NCBI RefSeq assembly: GCF_016859285.1
Contig: NC_053404.1
Span: 20,734,105-20,798,104 of the forward strand
From: Xiphias gladius
Lineage: Eukaryota; Chordata; Actinopteri; Istiophoriformes; Xiphiidae
Direction: 5' to 3'
Length of the DNA stretch: 64,000 nt
In this document: positions 11,601 through 21,925 of the stretch, piece after piece
Layout: each line of letters begins with the position of its first letter
How positions within the stretch are numbered: position 1 is the stretch's first letter
The notes under the pieces: model-generated
Seen by the model: only the letters and a program-made list of their open reading frames with translations
Told to the model about the DNA's origin: nothing
Database searches by the model: none
Made by a program: the position numbers and the translations under genes

Positions 11601-12036
11601 AGTAATTAAAAACCCCCGTGAATCCATTTACTTCAGATGCAGTGTTGTTTTATAGAAGGCCAATAGTCAGGTAATTTTAGTCCATGGAAAATAGTTACTG
11701 CCCACTTCCACTAAGACTCTCATGTTACCAGCTGTCTGTCAGTGCAGTTTCTGGAAGCTTGGGATAAAGAGAGGGTGGAGGGAGAGATGGCAGCAGGTGA
11801 TCTGCAAGGGGAGGCAGGTCGTTCAAAGTGCAGATTTCATATGACCCACGATTTTCAGGATATTTGCATGTCTGGCAGTCCTAAAAGACAAAGAAATGAA
11901 GAGTTCATAGATTTAGCTATTATTTATTAGTTATTTTTCATCTACTGCTAGTTTTCATGGATTCTTGATTCATCATTGCTCATTTTGTTTTTCTCCTGTG
12001 TTTTATTTCTTTCTTTCTTTTTTCAGACAAGCACTG

Positions 12037-12548
12037 ATGTAGCAGTGTTGTGACAGTGGTCACGCTGTCTCTCTACCTCCGGTCCCCAGTGCCTCACTGC
12101 ATGACCTCAGACAACAGATAGAACCACGAGGGGAAACTGCCCCTTCCTCGCCCAAGACCGCTTCCTCTTGAGTCCCGACGGTTACACTTGGTCGCCACGA
12201 CCCCAAAACATTCTCATCTCATCTTTCAACTCATCTCCAGCAGAAGGAGCAGCAGAAATTTTTTCCACATTGGAGTTGAACACCTCCACTTGGGCCAGTG
12301 GAGGTGTTGGTGAGCTGTTCCCCACCCTGTTTACACTCTTGAATCTTTAAGAATTTTTTTTTTTTTTTTTTTTTTTTTCTCCTGGTTGGCTTGAGTCCGG
12401 TTCTGCCGGCCGTGTGACTTTTCAAAACTGGGGCGCGATTCATGGGATGCAACCATGTCGGATCTCAGTGAGCGCAGGCCGGTCAACACGGACTACGCTG
12501 TCTCCCTGCTGGAGCAGCTCAAGTTCTTTTACGAACAGAAATTGCTGA
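12037..12548 (+). promoter_or_regulatory. Set of upstream open reading frames in the kbtbd2 leader
   Basis: The presumed leader exon (12027-12454) contains four upstream ATGs. One is an ATG-TAG start-stop at 12037-12042. One is a six-codon frame, 12101-12121. Two overlap the true start at 12455 in both alternative frames: 12442-12471 (nine codons plus stop) and 12447-12548 (33 codons plus stop). Any ribosome that starts at either overlapping ATG bypasses the kbtbd2 start, so the layout suggests tight translational control. The exon boundary at 12026/12027 is a strong pyrimidine-rich acceptor. Confidence 0.5.
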
Positions 12549-15500
12549 CTGATGTTGTGCTGCTGGTGGAGGACACGGAGTTCCCATGTCACAAGATGGT
12601 CCTGGCCACATGTAGCTCCTATTTCAGGTGAGTGCGCCACACCGTTGTCAGCCACATGCTTTGGGTATGGAATAACTCATGTTGTATGCTGTGGGCCTGC
12701 TGTTTTTAACGACCTCAGGTTGATTGTGACCAGGCTTTGTGTGGTATATTTCCTCAGAGTTTATCTCCTACAATTTCAATAAATAATGCACCACACAAGG
12801 TTTTGTGCTTAAAGGCAGCAATTACTCCCCTCGGGGGTTGGTGGGTTGTGATGAGGTGTAGGTAAGCTGTCATTACGTAGTGCAGTTGTTATATTGCTAA
12901 GTGCTCTCCTCCTACAGTTACAATGAATAATGCACCAAGTCGTAGAGCAAGTGTTACCCACCCTATACATGGAGGATGGAAAACAGGGGGATGGTGTTTC
13001 CTTAAAAGCGGGGACTCGAGTGGCCCTCTGCACCAGTCATTCCGCCTGTGATATATTTCTACACGGAACGAATGAAGCAATTTCTAACCTGTAGCACCAC
13101 AGACGACTTACTCAAGGCCCTCGGGAGGCCTCATTTGGACGCACAACATTGCATAAGAAAGTGTGTGCAATGCAGTGAATGTGACAGAGCAGCAGCCTCG
13201 GCTCTGGGAAGAGTCCATCTGTACATGACAGGGGCTCATGCAGCATTTGAACACGCTGTGTACCTCCCTGTCTGTCTCACCCCTCCCTCCCTCCTCTTTT
13301 CCTGCACCCTCACGCATGCATTCCAAGCAAAGGTCCTGACAACTTAATGCCGCCCTCACACCCACCTCTCCCAGATATTCCCCACTGTTTCCCACGCACT
13401 CGTTATCCGGTGCGAACACGCAAAGCATTTCCCCTCAAGGGTTCAGAGGTGTCGCAGCGCTTTCTAAACTGCTACTCCTTCCTCCTTTTTCTGCCTGTCT
13501 GCTGACTCTCCTTGCACCCCCTCTCTTCTTGCACGCCTTGCTTCAGAGAAAGGGGGGACAGCGGGACTCTGGGGGGAGCTTGTGTTTGTAGGGGAAAGTC
13601 TGGTCACGTAGGTCTTGGTGAGAGATGGAGAGAAAAGGGGAAGAGAGAGAGGAAAAGGAGGGAGGGGGTATGCCTGCAGGGTTGCGTAATACAGCCTGGC
13701 AGGTTTAGCCCCTGCTGTGATCAACAAACAGACCCCCCCCCCCCCAAAACTCCTGTTCAGTTATCTGTTTTGCAGACAAAATATTATGAAAGACTGGAGC
13801 TGTAACTGACAGCATAATTGATGCATTTGTCAATTATATTTGCTATTAATCGTGTATAAAGTCTCATTGTCTATAGAAAATCATAATCTTAAAAAATACC
13901 AGTCACTGCTTCAGATAGCCCAGTGCAAAATCTCCCCAGTCTCCAAATTGATTGTTTTTATTGTCTGCAGCCGACAATTGTTTTCATCAATTGATCTGCT
14001 GATTTCTTTTTCGATTGATTGTTTTGTCTGCGAATTTCAAGAAAATGGTGAAAAATGACTGTCAAGGTTTCCCACAGCCCTAGGTCACGTCTACAAATAT
14101 CTTGTTTTTGTCTGACAGTCCAAAACTGGACTGTTGGTCAACGGATGTAAAAAGCTTACTTGTTTAAAATTATACATTATTGTTTGAAAAATCCTTAAAA
14201 TGTAAAATCAAATCTCAAAATAGTTGCACATTGATTTTCTGACGATCAATTAATTGATTAATTGTCTAATCACTTTACCTGTAATTGTTTTGTCTGACCA
14301 TTAGTCCAAAACCCAAAGGTAGCTAATTTTAATAATGATTTACAATTATATTAAACAGAATATAGCAGCAAATCCTCCCATTTGAGGAATAGAAAGCAGC
14401 AAATATTTGACAATTTTCCCGAACTAGCGAACTTAAATGATAAATTGATTAGTAAATCATTATAGATTTATTGCCTGTCAATTAAGAATTCGATAGATGG
14501 ACTCATCGTTTCAGCACTGTTGAAACACCAAAGCACATTTAGGAGGTCTGTCTGCATATTTTAATCAGTTTTGAGAATATTCCTATGAACAACTGTATGT
14601 TTAGTTTGTTCTCTTGGAGCCGATATTAGCTCGTTGTAGATATATTTATATGATAAGAGTGACAGTTTTATTTTTCAACTATAAAATGTCCTGACCAGAA
14701 CGTTTCATTTGGTCGCAGTTGTTTAAAAAGGAAAAAAAAAAAAGTTTAAGGGAACTTCAAAAATGTTTGTTATGGGTTGTGTAAAGAAAAATAATATTAC
14801 TTTCTTTCTTTCTTTTTTTTTTTTTTCCCATAATTGTTCAGAAACCTTTCCTTGGAGCTGTTCACCCTGACAATTTTTTTTGGCACACAGGAACCGATGT
14901 GTTTGTGCATTCCAGTGCACCACTAGTATCGTGTGTGGATTAAACAGAAGGAGAATTACATAGTTAGCATGCGCTGCGATGGCCATCAAATAGATGGTGC
15001 CACCAACAGATATGCAAACTCAATCAACATAAATTCTAATGAAAAAGACACAGTATCCCTGTATTGCCCATGCTGTTTGCATCTCAGAAATATCGCTGCA
15101 GCAGTATGCGTTTGGCACCAAAGACATCACCAGCATAAATGCAAATTACCAGCTCAATAACACCGATAACAGCTCCCCAGATGCATAAAATGTGGGGAAA
15201 AAGATGTAGTGAAAGAGGTCAAAGAGGCTCTGACTCACTCTGAGAGCTGAAGAACGGCGACGTGGAAGTGTAGGCGGCCTGCCGAGGCTGCTGCAGCTTC
15301 ATTGGAGTCAGAGCCCAGCTTGAGCTAAACTGTGCAGTTATCCCACCAGTCAGGTGTCACTTTTTGTCATTTTCAGTATTAGGAAAACTGGGTTGGTGGA
15401 CTGGCTAATCCGTGTACAACAACTGTCAGGTATCAAGTCAGTAGTAACAACTGCTCAAAATAAGCCAGAGATATTCAGTCCTGCTATTTGAGACCAAGAA

Positions 15501-18500
15501 TACCCCTATGTTTGTATGCTGCGATGTGTAATTTTGCACAAAAACAAATGATAGCTCTGAGTGAATACCTCCGTGAACAATATGACAGTATTGAACCTTT
15601 ATAGATTATTTCTGAGAGAGAAAAAGTCATTAGTAATGCGGAAATATTGGCAAGCAGGTGGTGGTGTTCACTATTCCATATCACTCCATTCACTCTAAAT
15701 ATATTTGGAACTTATTATTATTATAGTGTAATGCAGCTTTTGAAGATGGATCGATCAAAAGAAAATAAATTGGCAGTAATTTAGATAATCGATTTATCGT
15801 TTAAGAATTTTTTTTTTTTTTTGAAGCAAAAAACACCAAGAATTCACTTGGTTCCAGCTTTTCAAACGTGAATATCTGCTGGTTTTCTTAATCTTCTGTA
15901 ATAGTAAATTGAATATCTTTGGGTTTTGCACTTGGACTTTGGGCCTTTTTCACTATTTTATGACATTTTATAGACCAAATGGTTAATCATTTAATCAAGG
16001 GAATAATCGGCAGATTAATCAATCATTAACAAAAAGATTTACTTATTTGCCATCCTGCTAACTTTTAAAACGATAAAGTACTGTCGGATGTTGCTTTCAA
16101 ATAACATGACGACAGTTGGAAATTAACTCCAGCAACAGCCAGTTACGGTTAGACTGGCTCCGGTTGATAACATTGTCTGTTTTTTCCAGTCCCTTCGGCA
16201 GGTGGCAACTGTCATTAGGGGGCTCCATTTTATTTAAAAGAAAATCTTTGGATACTAAAACAGTGATCACCCAATGTAGACTAAAAGGTTATCCAGTCTT
16301 ATGGGTTTATTATGAAGTTGGTCTTTTGTTGATTTACAAAAAGTTGCAAATATTTGCAGATATGATGGGATAGGTCTTATGAATTTAAAGAAAATTGTTT
16401 AGGATTTTCTCAGACTGAACAGTTTGAAATTAAAAACGAATCTGAACAAATGAGTCCAGTTTCATATAGTCATCCGCCTGGCAAAAATTGGAGAAAAAAT
16501 ACTGAATAATGAATAATTTTCATTCAAATAAACCACCTCACTTTTTATCTGTGAGCAGCACAAGTGCTTTATCATTATGGCTTGTATCTGCACTAATGTG
16601 TTGTTTAGCAATGATTGTGATGATACGTCAGGATACGTCAACCTTGGGTCTTATTGTACTTTAATGAATACAGGCTTAAAATGATTTGTTTGCATGGAGA
16701 GAAATTATATTTATCAGTTGGGGTGACATCAATTTTATTCGTTACCAACTTTGCACTACTGGCCTTTAGCCGCTGCAGTTTGTTGCTCTAAAATATGTGG
16801 TTTCCATGGATCCAGTTTTTACTTGCAAAAATGGTTTGTGTGCCAAGTACAGTAAAAGGAAAAATCTGACAATTGGTAATTGGTGCTGAAATATATTACA
16901 ACACAGTTAACATAATACAGGCGAGACACACCAAGGACATAATTAAAAACTTGCACTTAATGTAGTTCTAACAAGGCTACTGCATGACGAAAGAGTCAGA
17001 CATGCTGCAGCTCCCATATAAAAAAACAGAGTGTCAGTGCAGCTGATAAAAACCATATTTCTCTTATCTTTATGGAAACATCGGTGACTCTCGAGAACCC
17101 TGCTCTGTACGCCATCAAACAACTACTGTGTTGACTGACGAGCCTCCATTGTTGTCGTCTTGCTCCTCTAGGGCGATGTTCATGAGTGGCCTCAGCGAGA
17201 GCAAACAGACCCACGTCCACCTGAGGAACGTGGACCCGGCCACCCTGCAGATCATCATCACCTACGCCTACACGGGCAACCTGGCCATCAGCGATAGCAC
17301 CGTGGAGCCGCTCTACGAGACTGCCTGCTTCCTACAGGTCAGTACGGTAGTATTTATTGTTGACAAATACCATGAAAACACCAAAACTAACGATAACTGT
17401 ATCCTAAAAACAAGTAGAATTTTAATATTAGTGTTGTAATTTGAAGTGTTCTAGTAGCCATCTGTATCTTTATCTGAAGAGTACCTATATAAAACATACT
17501 AATCTTGCATTACAGAGATTGTCTAGTCTAAACATTTTACAGTCCTTTTTCATTAGAATTACTTAACCAGCCCAAAATGACTCATGAACGCGTTTAAATT
17601 TTGTAAGAGCAGCGCATATGTTCACGCTCTTTCTGTTCACATCTTTGATTTACGATGTTCGTGTGCATTTACATCAGTGAAAAATAAGATTTAGAAAATG
17701 TCCATACTGGTGGTGGTGTTCCAATGTTGTATCTGTGTCCCTCAATGCAAAGGGAAAATGTTTTTGTCTGCAGGCTTTCTGACTGTGTTTTCCCTTTGTC
17801 CTTTGTCCCATTCAGGTGGAGGACGTCTTGCTGCAGTGCAGAGACTATCTGGTGAAGAAGATAAACGCTGAGAACTGTGTTCGCATGCTGAGCATCGGCG
17901 ACCTGTTCAGCTGTAGCGAGTTAAAGCAGAGCGCCAAGCGCATGGTTGAGCACAAGTTCCCCATGGTGTACCGACAGGAGGCCTTCCTTCAGCTGTCCCA
18001 CGAGCTGTTGATAGATGTCCTTAGCAGCGACAACCTCAACGTGGAGAAGGAGGAGACGGTGCGCGAGGCGGCCATGCTGTGGTTGGAGTATAACATGGAG
18101 GCGCGCTCGCAGCACCTATCCTCCGTGCTCAGTCAGATCCGCATCGATGCCCTGTCAGAGGTAACGCAGCGTGCCTGGTTCCAGGGTCTGCCGCCCAATG
18201 ACAAGTCCGTGGTGGTGCAGGGCCTCTACAAGTCCATGCCCAAGTTCTTCAAGCCTCGATTAGGCATGACCAAGGAGGAGATGCTGATTTTCATGGAGGC
18301 CATGTCAGAAACGCAAGGTGAGGGCTATGTAATGTCCGGGTCCCTGCCTACTACGGTAGTGTGTTACAGTCCGCAGGCAGAGAAAGTGTACAAGCTCAGC
18401 AACCCCCCGGGAGACCTGCAGAAGGTGGGGACCCTGGTCACGCCTGACAACGACGTGTTCATCGCTGGCGGACAGATCCCTCTCAAAAACTCTATCACCA

Positions 18501-19375
18501 ACCACGGCAAGAGCGGCAAGTTACAGGCGGTCTTCCGCTCGGTCGATAGCTTCTTCTGGTTTGATGCCCAGCAGAATGCCTGGGTACCCAAAACCCCCAT
18601 GCTGTGTGCCCGAATCAAGCCCTCGCTGGTCTACTGCGAGGGCTACATCTATGCAATCGGGGGAGATAACGTTGGAGGAGAGCTGAACAAGCGCACGGTA
18701 GAGCGCTACGACTGCGAGAAGGATGAGTGGAGCATGATGAGCCCCCTGCCCTTCGCCTGGAACTGGAGCACCTCCGTGGTGGCACACGACTGCATCTACG
18801 TGATGACCCACGACCTGATGTACTGCTACTTCCCCCGAGCCGACACCTGGGTGGAGATGGCTATGCGCAAGACCAGCCGCTGTTTCGCCTCCGCAGCGGC
18901 CTTCGGTGACCTCATTTTCTACATCGGTGGCCTCCACGTGGTCAGCAACTCTGGCATCCGCCTGCCCACGAGCACCATCGACGGCTCGTCCGTCACCGTG
19001 GAGATCTACGACGTCAACAAGAACGAGTGGCGCCTGGCTGCCAACATCCCTGCCAAGCGTTACTCGGACCCATGTGTGCGGGCAGTGGTGCTGCTCAACT
19101 CGCTTTGCATTTTCATGCGCGAAACCCACATGAACGAGCGCGCCAAGTATGCTATCTATCAGTACGACGTGGAGCTGGACTGCTGGTACCTGCGGCAGCC
19201 CGTGTCCGAACGCGTACTCTGGGATCTGGGTAAGGACTTCCGCTGTGCGGTGGGGAAGCTGTACCCCTCCTGCCTGGAGGAGTCCCCCTGGAAACCCCCA
19301 ACCTACCTCTTCTCCCCCGACGGAGCCGAGGAGTTCGAGGTGGACGGGGAGCTGGTGACCCTCCCTCACGTATAA
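12455..19375 (+). CDS. kbtbd2: KBTBD2, BTB-BACK-kelch substrate adaptor of CUL3 ubiquitin ligase
   Basis: Three coding exons, 12455-12627, 17172-17337 and 17816-19375, join in frame to 632 residues (human about 623). The N-terminus [18 protein letters not shown] and the BTB segment [20 protein letters not shown] are almost identical to the human protein as I remember it. VEDVLL at residue 114 begins the BACK-containing exon, including [15 protein letters not shown] and [18 protein letters not shown]. Kelch repeats follow, with double-Gly blades such as [17 protein letters not shown] and FYIGGLH, ending [13 protein letters not shown]. In mammals KBTBD2 targets the PI3K regulatory subunit p85 alpha for degradation and so tunes insulin signalling; I assume the same here. 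About nine extra residues (around MSGSLPTT) lie between BACK and the kelch part compared with human. The 4.5 kb intron 2 is full of AT-rich repeats. The 1.56 kb last exon is much more GC-rich than its surroundings. Confidence 0.97.
13960..14525 (+). repeat. Two adjoining copies of the AT-rich repeat family A
   Basis: Family phrases occur twice in tandem or nested order: GAAAATGGTGAAAAATGACTG with TTTTTGTCTGACAGTCCAAAAC near 14040-14125, then TTTTGTCTGACCATTAGTCC with AAACCCAAAGGTAGC near 14290-14325, and TCATCGTTTCAGCAC near 14503. The copies lie in kbtbd2 intron 2. The rest of 12628-17171 has CA/CT-rich and poly-C tracts (13732-13745) and no coding signal. Confidence 0.55.
15740..16045 (-). 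repeat. AT-rich interspersed repeat, family A copy in reverse
   Basis: On the plus strand the reverse-complement phrases appear in reversed order: GGTTCCAGCTTTTCAAACGT, TATCTTTGGGTTTTGCACTT, CACTATTTTATGACATTTTA, TAGACCAAATGGTTAATCAT, GGCAGATTAATCAATC. This marks an inverted copy of the element described at 4035-4330. It lies in kbtbd2 intron 2. Confidence 0.6.
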
Positions 19376-20689
19376 CTCTGAACCTCCCCTCCCCTACCTC
19401 GCTGACTGAAGCAGGAAATCTGTAACGCTGAGGGATGAACATGAAGGGGGGGCCGATGAGTTCTGAGATATGAAAGGGTTTGATGTTCTCTGTTGTGGAG
19501 GGATCTCTGGACTATGGAGGTTTGCATTAGCTACAGCTGTTGCTGGGGAATGATGCAACCCAATACAAGAAGCTTGGAGCGAAAAAGATGCCCCTGAAAA
19601 ATACTAGTAATCTGAGAATTTCTGTTTTTGGTTCTATTTTTTTTTTTTTTTTTTTTTCTTATTTTGTCAGTTGTGACATCTGTTAGATATTACAAGTCTG
19701 TCATACTGTTTCTACAATGTGATAATCTAAACATCAACTGATTTTGTGATGATGAGGATGTTGATGCACTTAACTGGTAAACTTTCTCGGAATGACAATG
19801 GCAACTGTACCAAAATCCCCCAGCCCCCCCTCCGACCGCGGCTTCCCTCTCTCCCACCCTGTCCTCTTTTTTTTTTTTTCTTTCTCTTTTCTCACCACTG
19901 ATAAAGGAATACTCTGTGGAAAATCTCTGTTTAGAGGATCTAACGCGCACTTTTCTGTAGGCTCTGGGATCGGGCTCCGAAACATCTGTAGCTTTCTCCT
20001 TCGCGGAGGACAGCAGTTACGGTCGTCTTGGACTCGCTGAGGTGTGATTGGATTCCATAGTTACAACAAAATTAAAGTATTAAAATGATCTGTGGAAACT
20101 TCTCAAATCACCCCTGTAGCGTAATCCACCTTTCTTTTCCTGTCTGTGCTCAGAATGCTCCGAGCGTTCATCATCTTGCCAGTAACTTGTTGAATATGCT
20201 ACTTCCAGTGGAGCGTTGGTCCAACGAGGTGACGGCGTGACACGGAAGATACCACGTTGCTCTGTTGTGAGGAAACCCAAGCGTTTGGAACGTGCCGAAC
20301 TTAGTGATCGGCGGCGGAGCAGTTGATGATTTAGCAGGCGTGGTTTGAGAACGTTTTTATGCGTGCGTTGATGTTGGGTTTGAAGGTTACAACGACCCTG
20401 GAAGTAGTTGTATTAGTCTACTTATTGGAAGTTTACAGGAGCTTTCAGCTACATCTCATACATCTCAGTGGGTAAAGTTTGCTCGGCTTTCATCGAGATG
20501 GTTCAGGCCACAAGATGCACCCGAAGGCCGAGTGGACGTTGTCCTCGTGAGTTTCATGTCAAACTGCCGATTTGCAAACGCAGTAATGAAGCTATCATAA
20601 GCTCTCGTTTCCGTGACGCTGAAGGCCACAGGATGTGGTAATTGGACCTTGTGGTAAGAAAATTTTTTTATCAAATGTTTTGATAAATT

Positions 20690-21090
20690 CTGACCAGGGT
20701 TGCATCTAAAGGTTAATCTGTCTGCAGTTTTTCTGATAAGCTGATCAGTCTTTTAGTCTCCGAAATGACAGAAAATAGTGAAAAAGTGACCTCCACAAGT
20801 TCTCAAAGCCCGAACTTAAACCTTTTAAATTGCTTGATTTGTCTGAGCAACAGTCCAAAACCCCAAAAGCTTTCACTTCATGATGATATATAAAAAAGAT
20901 TACCACACCAGAGGACACTTTGCTCGAGAAATTACATAAATATAGAGTTGAGAATTAATCAGCAACAATTTAAATAATTCATTTGTTTTGTTGCAATTCC
21001 ACCTTCTCAAAAGTGAGGCTTTTCAAGACCGGTTAATTGCTTATTCTGCAGAGTGTTGGTTGCAGCTGTACTTGCCTGATAAATTGATTT
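20690..21090 (+). repeat. AT-rich interspersed repeat, family A copy
   Basis: Includes GACAGAAAATAGTGAAAAAG, TTGATTTGTCTGAGCAACAG, TCCAAAACCCCAAAAGC and GAGAATTAATCAGCAACAAT in the family order. It lies in the probable kbtbd2 3' UTR or just beyond. Confidence 0.55.
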
Positions 21091-21289
21091 TTATCGCTTG
21101 CCTAATCTTGTCAGGACCAGTTTTGAAACGTTTTGTTGGTCTCGGTTGGAATTTATTGTAACTACAGCGAGTGTTCGATGCTCAACGACGTCGATTTTCG
21201 CTCAGAGTATTCCTTAAGAACAGGATCCATCTTTTTCCTCAAAAGGCCCTGCAAACATTAGGAACAGGGGCCGTGGTTTTTCCGGAGTG

Positions 21290-21370
21290 GGTGGGGAGGG
21301 CCGACGGGGAAACAAGCGAGAGGCGGAGAGGGGTTTAAAAGAGGGTGACTGCAGGTCCGGTCACTCCATC
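21290..21370 (+). promoter_or_regulatory. TATA-like promoter candidate, no known gene attached
   Basis: A GC-rich block contains GGGGTTTAAAAGAGGG, a TATA-like box at 21334-21341. About 27 bases downstream is TCACTCC at 21361, close to an initiator, with pyrimidine-rich sequence after it. This spacing is that of a core promoter. No coding frame follows; an AATAAA lies about 290 bp downstream near 21651. It may be part of the kbtbd2 3' UTR or the start of a short non-coding transcript. Confidence 0.3.
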
Positions 21371-21834
21371 GCCTCTCCTCCCTTGCCGCTCGGTCCTCCA
21401 CCCTGACTCCACTATAGCGCCTCCACAGCCTGTCTGTCAGTCTGTTTGCACACAGGTCTTCCACACAGCTAGCAGTTTACACCTCAATCTGTCCGTCGTC
21501 ACATGATCATGATACTTTTGTTTTTCTTTCCACAAGGGTCTCTGAAAATACACACAACTCCACTCTCAGTACAAACATAGGTTTCGGGCTCATGCATTTT
21601 TTTTTTTTAATTTTTTTTATTAATTTCCAAGCTGCTGAAATATATATATAATAAAATATATATTTTTCATATGTTTAAAAGACAACTGTTTTAGTGTGGG
21701 GAAAATAACCAGGTCTATTTTGTATTAGTGTCTTTTTTAATTTAATATCAAACATTACTGTAGTGTGATTGTGGGTAGATATCCATTTTCCTATCGGATT
21801 TAATTTTTCTGAGTGAATATTGAGGATTCTTGCT

Positions 21835-21925
21835 GCTGATTGGTTGTGAGAGGAGAGGGCTGGCCCAGGGCTGTTGCTATGGAAATCGTCCCGGCAACCA
21901 CTAGCCGTAGTGGAGGGGGGCGGGT
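21835..21925. promoter_or_regulatory. CCAAT/X-box-like/GC-box cluster between kbtbd2 and avl9
   Basis: In 90 bp there are an inverted CCAAT box (GATTGGTTG, 21838-21846), GTTGCTATGGA (21873-21883) with GGCAACC (21893-21899), resembling RFX X-box half sites, and a GC box (GGGGGGCGGG, about 21915-21924). It is isolated in AT-rich intergenic sequence. No gene begins here that I can see. Confidence 0.3.

Noticed and set aside
18521-19369. 282-codon open frame on the minus strand
   Set aside because: It lies exactly antisense to the GC-rich kelch-coding exon of kbtbd2; codon bias of the real gene creates it.
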